Positions 38,505-46,892 of a DNA stretch of 49,486 bases are shown here, one piece after another. The notes under the pieces are model-generated. The model worked only from the letters and a program-made list of their open reading frames with translations. It made no database searches and had not been told where the DNA came from. The stretch is from JBFIHF01 sp964411125 (GTDB taxonomy: Bacteria > Myxococcota_A > Bradymonadia > Bradymonadales > Bradymonadaceae), in contig CAYPJU010000045.1 of the NCBI GenBank assembly GCA_964411125.1, positions 1 through 49,486 on the forward strand, read 5' to 3'. Numbering within the stretch: position 1 is the first letter of the stretch; the number at the start of each line of letters is the position of its first letter. The position numbers and the translations under genes were made by a program.

Positions 38505-40756
38505 TAAACCTGGCACTCGTCGCCGATGCCGTTCTGATCGTCGTCGAGCTGGTTGGGGTTGTAGAGGGTCGGGCAGTTGTCGCACATGTCGACGATCTCG
38601 TCGCCGTCGGTGTCGGGGCCGACGCATTCGCAGAGGTCGCCCTGTCCGTCCATGTCTTCGTCGAGCTGCATCGGGTTGGCGATCGAGGGACAGTTGTCGC
38701 AGGAGGAGCCGACGCCGTCGCCGTCGGGGTCAGCCTGCTGTGAGTTGGCGAGCATCGGGCAGTTGTCGCAGAGGTCCCCGAGGAGGTCGCCGTCGGCGTC
38801 GGCCTGGTCCGGGTTGGGGACCGCGGGGCAGTTGTCGCACGCGTCGCCGACCCCGTCCTCGTCGGTGTCCATCTGGTTCGGACCGCTACTCTCGGGACAG
38901 ATGTCGCAGGCATCGCCGAGCCCGTCGGCGTCGGCGTCCGCCTGGTCGGGGTTCTCGACGTTGGGACAGTTGTCGCAGGCGTCCCCCAGACCGTCTTCGT
39001 CGGCGTCGCCCTGCGCCGCGTTGTCCGCCTCGATGCAGTTGTCGCACGCGTCCCCGACCGAATCCGTGTCGCCGTTCGCCTGATCGGGGTTCGACTGGTT
39101 CGGGCAGTTGTCGGCCTCGTTCGGCACGCCGTCGTCGTCGATGTCGTCGTCGCAGGCATCCCCGACACCGTCGCCGTCGACGTCGGACTGGTTCGTGTTC
39201 GCCCGGAACTCGCAGTTGTCGCAGTCGTTTCCGACTCCGTCGCGGTCGTCGTCGACCTGATCGGGGTTGGGGAAGATCGGGCAGTTGTCGCAGGCGTCGC
39301 CCAGGCCGTCTTCGTCGACGTCGAGCTGCGCTGGATCGCTCGCCTCGGGACAGATGTCACAGATGTCGCCCACGCCGTCCTCGTCTTCGTCCTCCTGGTC
39401 GGGGTTGGACTGTTCGGGGCAGACGTCACACGCGTCCCCGGGGCCGTCGTCGTCGCCGTCAGCCTGGTCGGGGTTCGCGTCGTCGGGGCAGTTGTCGTCC
39501 CCGTTCGCGATGCCGTCCCCATCGATGTCGTCGTCGCACGCGTCCCCCTCGCCGTCGTCGTCCTCGTCGGCCTGGTCGCGGTTCTCCAGCCCCAGACAGT
39601 TGTCGCAGACGTCGCCGGCGCGGTCGCCGTCCTCGTCGGCCTGGTCGGGGTTGGGGTCGTCGGGGCAGTTGTCGCACGCGTCGCCGAGCCCGTCGCCGTC
39701 GCGGTCGGACTGGCTCGCGTTGTCGGTCACCGGGCAGTTGTCCTTGGTGTCCTGAACCCCGTCGTCGTCGGCATCCGCCCCCGCTCCACAGGCGGAGAGA
39801 AAGACCAGCAGCACCGCGAGACCCCGCCATCGGCGTCGGCCGACACGCACGGCGAAGAGCCCGAAGACGAAGAGAAATGCGAGGAGCGGCGTGTTCGAAC
39901 GTCGGGCGGTCGAGCACGCGCACTGGCGATCGGCGAAGACGGCGAGCTCGGGAGGCGGCACCATCCGTGCGGTGAGATCGTAGCGCTGATCGGCGGCCGC
40001 GGGGTCCATCGGGACGAGCCGCACGAACGGCTCGTAGCCGTCGGCCGTCGCGTCGACCGTCCAATTGGCGACACCCAGCGTGCCGGTCCACTCGGCCCTT
40101 CCACCTTCCACCTCGACGGTCTCTTCGACGCGGCCACGCCGGCTCGAAACCACCAGCGCGATCTCGTCGGCGCTCGGCCCGTCGAGCTCGAAGGTCACGG
40201 CGAGCGTCGCCTCCAGATCCGCGAAGAGGACGTAGTCGCGCTCGACGCTCTCCTCGGTGAGGTCGACCTCGTCGGTCGTCGGGACGTACCCGTCGGCGCT
40301 CAGCTCGACCTGCAGAATTTCGGGTGGGAGCGCCGAGAAGCTGAAGCGCCCCCCGTCGTCCGTGGTCTGCTCGACCATCGTGTCCCCCCCTTCGAGGACC
40401 ACCGTCGCCCCGACGGCAGGCACGCCAGTCTGCAGCGTGACCGTGCCGCGAAAGAAGCGCGTCGGCACACCATCCATGTCGGAAGACGAGAGATCGCCCC
40501 CCGCGTCGGCAGACGTACCGAGGTCGGGGCCGAGTCCCATGTCGAACGCAGCCATGTCGGAGCCGCCGACGTCCGCCATGTCTGGCGATCCCATGTCTGC
40601 CGCCCCCACGTCGGTGGCCGCCATATCCGACGAACCGATGTCGGCCGAAGCCATGTCCGCGGAGGCCATGCCGGCGTCGCCCATGTCCTGGGCCGCAGCC
40701 GGGCCCGCGAACGAGGCGAGTGCGAGAACCATCAAAACCGTTGTTGCACGCTTCAA
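38504..40756 (-). CDS. secreted thrombospondin type 3 repeat protein with internal MYXO-CTERM-like and lipobox segments
   Basis: 750 aa. Signal peptide (ALASFAGPAAAQ), then a run of SADM/SSDM-type repeats (24-94), one or two carboxypeptidase-regulatory-like beta domains (100-270), and a segment like a MYXO-CTERM tail: C279-A-C281, hydrophobic PLLAFLFVFGLFAV, then RRRWR. Without a stop, this runs into a perfect lipoprotein signal (GLAVLLVFLSAC, Cys323) and about 16 thrombospondin type 3 calcium-binding repeats (338-750; DNCP...NPDQ.D.DGDG.GD.CD). It is either one protein with a membrane hairpin or two proteins, the second starting at GTG 39850 or 39844. Its ATG overlaps the stop of the DUF368 gene. 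Confidence 0.85.
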   Translation of the reverse strand: MKRATTVLMVLALASFAGPAAAQDMGDAGMASADMASADIGSSDMAATDVGAADMGSPDMADVGGSDMAAFDMGLGPDLGTSADAGGDLSSSDMDGVPTRFFRGTVTLQTGVPAVGATVVLEGGDTMVEQTTDDGGRFSFSALPPEILQVELSADGYVPTTDEVDLTEESVERDYVLFADLEATLAVTFELDGPSADEIALVVSSRRGRVEETVEVEGGRAEWTGTLGVANWTVDATADGYEPFVRLVPMDPAAADQRYDLTARMVPPPELAVFADRQCACSTARRSNTPLLAFLFVFGLFAVRVGRRRWRGLAVLLVFLSACGAGADADDDGVQDTKDNCPVTDNASQSDRDGDGLGDACDNCPDDPNPDQADEDGDRAGDVCDNCLGLENRDQADEDDDGEGDACDDDIDGDGIANGDDNCPDDANPDQADGDDDGPGDACDVCPEQSNPDQEDEDEDGVGDICDICPEASDPAQLDVDEDGLGDACDNCPIFPNPDQVDDDRDGVGNDCDNCEFRANTNQSDVDGDGVGDACDDDIDDDGVPNEADNCPNQSNPDQANGDTDSVGDACDNCIEADNAAQGDADEDGLGDACDNCPNVENPDQADADADGLGDACDICPESSGPNQMDTDEDGVGDACDNCPAVPNPDQADADGDLLGDLCDNCPMLANSQQADPDGDGVGSSCDNCPSIANPMQLDEDMDGQGDLCECVGPDTDGDEIVDMCDNCPTLYNPNQLDDDQNGIGDECQV
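38507..39748 (-). repeat. array of about 16 thrombospondin type 3 repeats
   Basis: Tandem units of mostly 69 to 111 bp, each encoding D-N-C-P, an Asn/Pro-rich link, Q-x-D and a D-x-D-G-x-G-D-x-C calcium loop. Cysteines of neighbouring units are expected to pair in disulfides. The array is rich in Asp codons (GAC, GAT) and may recombine between units. Confidence 0.9.
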
Positions 40757-41991
40757 ATCTCAGCCTCCGCTTCGTCTACGCGTTCTCGCCCGAACCAGGT
40801 GAATGTGCCAACGATGACGAGCCCGAGGACGAACGTCGCGATCGTGCCGGTCAGGGGGTGAGCCGCCGTCGGCATGACGTTGGTGACGACACCGTCGATC
40901 GTCATCCGGAAGGGCCAGATACCCCGCAGGCAGCCGACCATCAAGCCGACGAGCAGGCCGAGGGTAGGGACGGCCCAGTTGTGAAGCAAATAGCTCAGGA
41001 GCCGCGCGAAGCTCAGGATTCCGACCGCGCATCCGATGCAGAACACCGTCACGTAGAGCGCCTGATTCGCCGGAAAAGCCCCCGACGCGAGCGTCCCGAG
41101 AAAGCCCTTCAGGGCGTTCAAGATGAAGAAGTACGCCCCCAGGATCAGCAAGATGTAGGAGCCGCTAATGCCGGGGAGGATCATCGCGCAGATCGCGATC
41201 ATTCCGGCGAAGAGGACGAACCACCACGTGGGCCGCGGGACGCTGACCACGGTTCCAGCGGGGACGACCAGCTCGTCGTACGGGGCGCTCCTCGCCTTCA
41301 TCGCATCCTTGTCGACCGCCGCGCTCGCGCGCTCTTCCAGGGCCGCGAGCTCGGCATATCGCTCGGGCTCCCTGTCCTGGATCGCGAGGCGAAGCGCCTC
41401 GTTCTCGTCCGCCCAGAAGACGTCCGCGTTCGGGAGCGCACTCGGTCCTTTGCGGGCCAGGTCCTTGAGCGACTCCCCTTCCGACGTCACCTGGTACTGC
41501 TCCCGAGTGAGATCGAGCGTGGTCCCCGGGTTGGTGACGAACCAACCGATGCCGAGGCCGATCAGCGCGGTGACCGCGACGACCGCTACCGACCGCGATC
41601 CTCCGAAATCGATCATGCGAAACGGAACCCAGACGCTGGCGAGGATCAGGCCGAAGAAGAAGGCGCGGGTTTGGACGGGAAAGTTCTCGAGGAAGTACGG
41701 GACGACGACGCTCCCCACCCCAAGCGCGACGGCGATCCCCGCGCCCAGCGTGACGAGGAACGGCAGATTGAGCGTTCCGATCCGATCCAGCAGCGTCGCG
41801 CGGTTCGCTTCCGAGCGGTCCTTCAACCAGGCGAGGAGCGCCGGGAGCCACCGCAGGTTCAGGTTACGGATCGTGTCGACCAGCTCAGCGTAAACGCCCA
41901 GGATCAGCGCGAGCGTTCCACCGCTGACGCCGGGGATCACGTCTGCGATCCCCATGCAAAAGCCCTTGAGAAACAGGACGAGGCGCTCCAT
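40753..41991 (-). CDS. popT: DUF368 polyprenyl-phosphate translocase (PopT family) with large insertion
   Basis: 412 aa. The two family signature loops are present as an internal repeat: DVIPGVSGGTLAL (18-30) and ILPGISGSYILLI (271-283), each followed by membrane helices. DUF368 proteins (PopT) recycle undecaprenyl-phosphate to the cytoplasmic face, feeding cell-wall and polysaccharide synthesis. Typical members are about 300 aa; here a soluble, charged segment of about 98 residues (157-254) lies between the two halves. The gene is translationally coupled to the secreted thrombospondin-repeat protein (ATGA), so the pair may serve a common surface process. Family call is firm; the role of the insertion is unknown. 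Confidence 0.9.
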   Translation of the reverse strand: MERLVLFLKGFCMGIADVIPGVSGGTLALILGVYAELVDTIRNLNLRWLPALLAWLKDRSEANRATLLDRIGTLNLPFLVTLGAGIAVALGVGSVVVPYFLENFPVQTRAFFFGLILASVWVPFRMIDFGGSRSVAVVAVTALIGLGIGWFVTNPGTTLDLTREQYQVTSEGESLKDLARKGPSALPNADVFWADENEALRLAIQDREPERYAELAALEERASAAVDKDAMKARSAPYDELVVPAGTVVSVPRPTWWFVLFAGMIAICAMILPGISGSYILLILGAYFFILNALKGFLGTLASGAFPANQALYVTVFCIGCAVGILSFARLLSYLLHNWAVPTLGLLVGLMVGCLRGIWPFRMTIDGVVTNVMPTAAHPLTGTIATFVLGLVIVGTFTWFGRERVDEAEAEI

Positions 41992-42100
41992 ACGACATCT
42001 TCCGCGACGGGGATTTCCACGACGATAGCCAACACTGCAAGTACGTCATAAGGTGCGGCGTGACAAGCGGCCCCGCCCTTCCAACGCTACGGTTGAAGCG

Positions 42101-42949
42101 ATGATCCAAGCCCTCCCAAAATCGGTCGATCTCCTCTGCGAGGCGATGTTCGGCCTCGACGGCGGTGCGATGTTCGGCATCGTCCCCAAACCCCTCTGGG
42201 ACCGTTCCAACCCCGGCGACGACCGGAACCGGATCGACCTGGCCTGCCGATGCCTCCTCGTCCGCTACGAAGACGGCACGAACGTGCTCGTCGACGTCGG
42301 TATCGGCACGAAATGGTCGGCGAAGGAACGGGACATCTACAAGATCGGTCGACAGGACCCGGCGCTCGAGGGCGCCCTGGGAGAGCACGGCCTCGGCCCC
42401 GACGACATCGACCACGTCGTCCTGACACACCTGCACTTCGACCACGCGGGCGGCGTATCGACCTACGACGACGGCGACAACGTCGTCGCGACGTTCCCGA
42501 ACGCCCGCCACTGGGTACAGCGCAAGAACTGGGGCTGGGCCAACTCACCGTCGGCGCGCGACGGAGGGAGCTACCGCGACATCGATTTCCGCGTCTTCGA
42601 GCAAACGGGGGCACCCCCGCTGCAGCTCGTGGACGGCCCTTCGGAGATCCTCCGGGGCATCGAGGTGCTCCCGATGAACGGCCACACCTTCGGGATGCAG
42701 ATCGTCAAGGTCACGACCGCCGACGGCACCTGGGTCCACCTCGCCGACCTCATCCCCACCGCGTCTCACCTTCGCGACCCGTACGTGATGGGCTACGACC
42801 TGCAACCCCTCGTCACCGTCGAGGAGAAGCGCGAGGTCCTCTACCACGCCGCCCGCGAGGATTGGTGGCTCGTCTTCGAACACGACCCCGAGATCGGCGC
42901 AGCACAGGTGGAGTTCGACAAATCGGGCCAACCACGCCTGAGGAAGTGA
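42101..42949 (+). CDS. MBL-fold metallo-hydrolase
   Basis: 282 aa. The metallo-beta-lactamase motif THLHFDHAGG supplies HxHxDH ligands for two metals; later ligand candidates are the His of GHTFGMQIV, the Asp of HLADLIPTASH and the His of VFEHDP. The length and layout resemble the lactonase/hydrolase branch of the family rather than ribonucleases. The substrate is unknown; quorum-signal lactones or thioesters are possible. I chose ATG 42101; the frame stays open 16 codons upstream. The alpha/beta hydrolase gene begins 2 nt after the stop, so both enzymes may act in one catabolic step series. Confidence 0.9.
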   Translation: MIQALPKSVDLLCEAMFGLDGGAMFGIVPKPLWDRSNPGDDRNRIDLACRCLLVRYEDGTNVLVDVGIGTKWSAKERDIYKIGRQDPALEGALGEHGLGPDDIDHVVLTHLHFDHAGGVSTYDDGDNVVATFPNARHWVQRKNWGWANSPSARDGGSYRDIDFRVFEQTGAPPLQLVDGPSEILRGIEVLPMNGHTFGMQIVKVTTADGTWVHLADLIPTASHLRDPYVMGYDLQPLVTVEEKREVLYHAAREDWWLVFEHDPEIGAAQVEFDKSGQPRLRK

Positions 42950-42951
42950 CG

Positions 42952-43722
42952 ATGAAACTCAATCACGTGACCTACGGCTTCGACTCGTCGAGCAAGCCCG
43001 CGCTCGTCTTTCTGAACGGGATGACGCAGTCGACGGCCCACTGGCGTTCGCACGGGCGACACTTCTCGGACACGCATCGCGTCGTCACCTACGACGCACG
43101 CGGTCAGGGGGAGACGCCCGTCGGAGACGAGCCGCTTTCGCTGGAGCTCCACGCCGACGATCTCGCCGGGCTCCTCGACGAGCTCGAGCTCGAGAAAGCG
43201 CACCTGGTCGGGTTCAGCCACGGCTCCCGCATTGCCCTACAGTTCGCGAACAGCCACCCCGAGCGTGTCGGGCGACTCGTCCTGGTCTCGGCGACCGCTA
43301 CCCCGAGCGCTCTCGCGCGGATGATCATCCGATCGTGGCGCGAAGTGCTCGATGCGGGCGGCGTTCAGGCGCTGACGTGGGCGTCTCTCCCCACGATCCT
43401 CGGGAACGATTACCTCGCCGCCAGCGAGCGAATGCTGAGCGGCATCGTGAAGGCCGCGATCGAACGAAACTCCGAGGAGGGGGTTCGAGCGCTGCTCGAC
43501 GCGATGGCCGAGTACCCCGACCTCTCCGATCTCGCCCGCGGGGTGCGGGCAGAAACGCTCGTCGTGTCGGCCACCGAGGATCCGCTGGTGACGACCGAAG
43601 GAGCCGCCGAGCTCGCGCGGCTATGCGGCGGAACGCACGAGGTCATCGAAGGGAGCGGTCACACGATCCCGATCGAACGCCCCGACGAGTTTCGGCGCCT
43701 GATCGGCCAGTTCGTGACCTGA
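42952..43722 (+). CDS. alpha/beta hydrolase
   Basis: 256 aa, a compact alpha/beta hydrolase. The oxyanion region is VFLNGMTQS, the nucleophile elbow is GFSHGSR, the acid is the Asp of SATEDPL and the base is the His of GSGHTIPIE. It resembles 3-oxoadipate enol-lactonase and related C-C or ester hydrolases. No signal peptide, so cytoplasmic. GAGGAAG before the ATG at 42952 marks the start. It follows the MBL-fold gene with a 2-nt gap; a two-step degradation of a lactone or ester is a reasonable guess only. Confidence 0.9.
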   Translation: MKLNHVTYGFDSSSKPALVFLNGMTQSTAHWRSHGRHFSDTHRVVTYDARGQGETPVGDEPLSLELHADDLAGLLDELELEKAHLVGFSHGSRIALQFANSHPERVGRLVLVSATATPSALARMIIRSWREVLDAGGVQALTWASLPTILGNDYLAASERMLSGIVKAAIERNSEEGVRALLDAMAEYPDLSDLARGVRAETLVVSATEDPLVTTEGAAELARLCGGTHEVIEGSGHTIPIERPDEFRRLIGQFVT

Positions 43723-43730
43723 AGGGTCAC
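43714..43730. terminator. hairpin at the convergent ends of the hydrolase and 43727 genes
   Basis: GTGACC-TGAAG-GGTCAC, a 6-bp stem with 5-nt loop spanning both stop codons (43720-43722 and 43727-43729). No U-tract. Candidate bidirectional U-independent terminator. Confidence 0.4.
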
Positions 43731-44785
43731 TTGCCGCTCGGGTTGAGCGTCTCGAACTCCGACGAGATGATGAGCGGCTCGCCGCTCCACGTGACCCCGA
43801 GGATCATCCCGGGGAAGTCCTTCGCGGACGTCTGCGGCAGCTCGATCACACGCTTACGCTGCTCTTCGGCAAACTTCTTCCACGCCTCGAACGACTTCTC
43901 GGGCATCCGCCCCATCGCGATCGTCCCAGGCTGCTGCATCATCGCGAGGAACGCGGGGTTCATCCCCTTTCCGTCCGCGTTCTTCTTCGCGATGTCGGCG
44001 GCTTCCTTCGAGGTCTCCTCGTAGGCTTTTTTGATGGCGGCGCGCTCGCTCAGAATCTTGTCGGCGACCTTGTCGCTCGCGGGCTCGCCCAGCTTGTGTT
44101 CCTTGGCGATCTGCTTGGCCGCGGCGGCCGCGCCGGCGATCCGCGTGAGGCTCGCCAGGTAGGGCTCGAATCCGCCCGCTTTCTTCACCAGACGGTCGTA
44201 CTCGGTGAAGAGCTCTTTGTACGCGTCGAACCCCTTCATGCCGTCCCGGATGCGAGCCATCTGCTCGATCGCCCCGGCGCCGTCGCTCCGGCCCACCTTC
44301 TTCATCCCGTCGAGCGACTCGTGCCATCGCTCGTACGCGTTCGTTTTCTTCAAGCCGTCGTAGACCGCGAAGACCCGATCGACGTCCGCCGGCGTGAGGG
44401 GCTCGGCGAGTGCCGCCCGGACCTTGGCGGGGGACATCTCGGTCTTCTCCTTCGAGGGTTCTGCGGTATCCCCGCGCTTGGCCGCCGCCTTTCCGTCGCC
44501 CTCGGGCTTCGTCGCGGTCGCGGACACGCTCGTCCCGCGCTCCCCGAAGACGAGCGCCACGGCGTCGGAGACCGAAAAGTCGTCGCCCATCGCCGCGTCG
44601 GCTTGCTCGGCGGCGAGGTACATGATCACTGCCGCAGCGACGACCACCGCGAGGATGATCAGGACGAGCAGGCATCCGCACCCGAGGATGAACTTCCCCA
44701 TCCCACCCTTCTTCTTCGCTGGAGCCGGGGATGCTGGCGCGGGGGACGCGGCCATCGCGAGCGTGACGAGTCGTTTCGAATCCAT
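43727..44785 (-). CDS. single-pass membrane protein of unknown function
   Basis: 352 aa. An Ala/Pro-rich cytoplasmic N-terminus with KKK is followed by one membrane helix at about 32-58 (FILGCGCLLVLIILAVVVAA, including three small Cys/Gly residues at its start). A disordered Lys/Glu/Thr-rich spacer follows, then a helical, lysine-rich extracytoplasmic domain to the end. Short repeats such as AYERWHESLDGMKK and AYKELFTEYDRLVKK hint at helical hairpins. I recognise no family. AAGGAG lies 6 nt before the ATG. The 157-bp divergent region to metG holds a weak plus-strand TTGCAC-17-TATCGG. Confidence 0.75.
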   Translation of the reverse strand: MDSKRLVTLAMAASPAPASPAPAKKKGGMGKFILGCGCLLVLIILAVVVAAAVIMYLAAEQADAAMGDDFSVSDAVALVFGERGTSVSATATKPEGDGKAAAKRGDTAEPSKEKTEMSPAKVRAALAEPLTPADVDRVFAVYDGLKKTNAYERWHESLDGMKKVGRSDGAGAIEQMARIRDGMKGFDAYKELFTEYDRLVKKAGGFEPYLASLTRIAGAAAAAKQIAKEHKLGEPASDKVADKILSERAAIKKAYEETSKEAADIAKKNADGKGMNPAFLAMMQQPGTIAMGRMPEKSFEAWKKFAEEQRKRVIELPQTSAKDFPGMILGVTWSGEPLIISSEFETLNPSGK

Positions 44786-44942
44786 GGTTTCTCCTTGTGG
44801 GCCAACTTGCTACCGCGTCGGGGCCTCGTCACGCAACCGGTGGAGCCGGGGTCCCACGCCCGCGCGAGGCCCGGCGCCGTTGCACGAATACTTCTCGCAA
44901 TGTATCGGTTGCGTCCTCAGCGCTTCACGCACGGAGAGCGAC

Positions 44943-46892
44943 ATGTCGAGCTTTTACATCACGACGCCCATCTACTACGTGAACGGCGAGCCCCACCTCG
45001 GGCACGCCTACACGACGCTCGTGGCGGACGCCTTCGCGCGCCACTACCGGCAGCGCGGCGACGACGTCTTCTTCCTGACCGGCACCGACGAGCACGGCCT
45101 CAAGATCCAACGCGCCGCCGAGGAGCGTGGCGTGGAGCCGCAGGCGATGGTCGACCAGATCGCGGGCCGCTTCCGAACGCTCTTCGACCGCCTCGACATC
45201 TCCTACGACCGGTTCATCCGGACGACCGAAGCCGAGCACCGAGAGACCGTCGAAGAGGTCGTGCGCAGAATGAAGGCGGCAGGCGACGTCTACCTCGGCT
45301 CGTACGCGGGCTGGTATGCGGCCGCAGACGAGGCCTTCTACGACGAGTCCGAGATCGAAGACGGCCGGCACAGGGAGTTCGGCACCGAGGTGGAATGGGT
45401 GGAGGAGTCGAGCTACTTCTTCAAGCTCTCCGCCTACGAACAGAAGCTCCTCGACTGGTACTCGGCCGACGAGAACCACGTGCAGCCCGAGTCGCGGCGC
45501 AACGAAGTGCGCGCCTTCGTCGAAGGGGGACTCAAAGACCTCTCGATCTCCCGGACGACCTTCGAGTGGGGCATCCCGTGGCCCGACGACCCCGAGCACG
45601 TGCTCTACGTCTGGGTCGACGCGCTGACCAACTACATCACGGGCGTGCACGCCTTCCGCGACGACGGCATGTTCGAGAAGTTCTGGCCCTGCGACTGCCA
45701 CCTGATCGGCAAGGACATCCTGCGGTTTCACGCCGTGTACTGGCCAGCGTTCCTGATGAGCGCCGGTGTCGAGCCCCCCGCGCAGGTGTTCGCCCACGGC
45801 TGGTGGACGATCGAGGGCCAGAAGATGTCGAAACGCGACGGCAACTTCGTCGATCCCTTCGCGCTCGCCGACGAGTGGGACCTCGACGTCGTCCGCTACT
45901 TCCTGCTGCGCGAGATCGCGCTCGGGCAAGACGGAGACTTCTCGAGGGCGCGCGTCGCGGAGCGGAACAACGCCGAGCTCGCCGACAACCTCGGTAACCT
46001 CGTCAACCGGTCGCTCGCGATGACCGCGAAGTTCCTCGACGGGGAGATCCCGGCGACCCCGACTTCGTCGCATCCCGACGACACGGCGCTGCGGGCGAGC
46101 GTCGAGGAGACCCGCGATCATGTGTTGATGTTCATGGATCAGCGCGAGACGCACCGCGCGATCGATGCCGTTCTGCGCCTCAGCCGCGACCTCAACGGCT
46201 ACATTCAGGTCGCGCAGCCGTGGAAGCTCGCGAAATCCCCCGAAGAGCGGGAACGGCTGCAGGCGGTGATGTATCACGTCCTCGAGGGGCTCCGGTGGGT
46301 CGCCGTGCTCGGCGCTGCTTTCCTGCCGGACACCTCCCGCAAGATCCTCGGAGGGCTGGGGCTCGAAGGGGACGGCGCGATCGCGTTCGACACACTCGAA
46401 TGGGGCGGTCTGAAGTCCGGCCCCACGCACGACGTACCGGTCCTCTTTCAGAAGTTCGACCTCGCCGACTTCGCCCCGACCGAGCAGGAGGAGGCGGAGC
46501 GCCAGGAGGCGAAGCCGAAACAGCAGGCGAAGAAGGAGAAGCCGAAGAACGACGAGACTCCGGGCGTCATCCAGTTCGGCGACTTCTTGAAGGTCGAGCT
46601 GAAAGTGGCGCAGATTCTCGTCGCGGAGCCCGTCGACGGCGCCGACAAGCTGCTGCGACTCGAAGCAGACGTCGGCGAAGACGCTCCCCGACAGATCGTC
46701 GCCGGGATTGCGAAGAGCTTCGCCCCCGGCGAGCTCGTGGGGCGCCGGGTCGCCGTCGTCACGAACCTGCAGCCGCGAAAGCTCTTCGGGCTCGAGAGCC
46801 AGGCGATGCTCCTCGCCGCCGAGACGTCGGACGGACGTCTGGAGCTCACCAATTACTCGGACGCCGTCGCGCCGGGCACGCGAATCTCCTGA
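44943..46892 (+). CDS. metG: methionyl-tRNA synthetase with C-terminal tRNA-binding domain
   Basis: 649 aa. Class I catalytic core with the HIGH-like motif HLGH at 18-21 and KMSKR at 294-298 (the usual KMSKS with Arg at the last place). The connective region GWYAAADEAFYDE lacks the cysteines that build a zinc knot in other MetRS groups. An anticodon-binding helical domain follows, then a Lys/Glu-rich linker and a Trbp111-like OB-fold domain (about 545-649, FLKVELKVAQILVAEPV) that dimerises and binds tRNA. It charges tRNA-Met and initiator tRNA. The ATG is set by the family N-terminus; the frame is open far upstream without similarity. Confidence 0.95.
   Translation: MSSFYITTPIYYVNGEPHLGHAYTTLVADAFARHYRQRGDDVFFLTGTDEHGLKIQRAAEERGVEPQAMVDQIAGRFRTLFDRLDISYDRFIRTTEAEHRETVEEVVRRMKAAGDVYLGSYAGWYAAADEAFYDESEIEDGRHREFGTEVEWVEESSYFFKLSAYEQKLLDWYSADENHVQPESRRNEVRAFVEGGLKDLSISRTTFEWGIPWPDDPEHVLYVWVDALTNYITGVHAFRDDGMFEKFWPCDCHLIGKDILRFHAVYWPAFLMSAGVEPPAQVFAHGWWTIEGQKMSKRDGNFVDPFALADEWDLDVVRYFLLREIALGQDGDFSRARVAERNNAELADNLGNLVNRSLAMTAKFLDGEIPATPTSSHPDDTALRASVEETRDHVLMFMDQRETHRAIDAVLRLSRDLNGYIQVAQPWKLAKSPEERERLQAVMYHVLEGLRWVAVLGAAFLPDTSRKILGGLGLEGDGAIAFDTLEWGGLKSGPTHDVPVLFQKFDLADFAPTEQEEAERQEAKPKQQAKKEKPKNDETPGVIQFGDFLKVELKVAQILVAEPVDGADKLLRLEADVGEDAPRQIVAGIAKSFAPGELVGRRVAVVTNLQPRKLFGLESQAMLLAAETSDGRLELTNYSDAVAPGTRIS

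Noticed and set aside
37486..39975. Long frames on both strands crossing the assembly gap
   Set aside because: They include unknown residues and only translate the repeat and the thrombospondin array in wrong frames.
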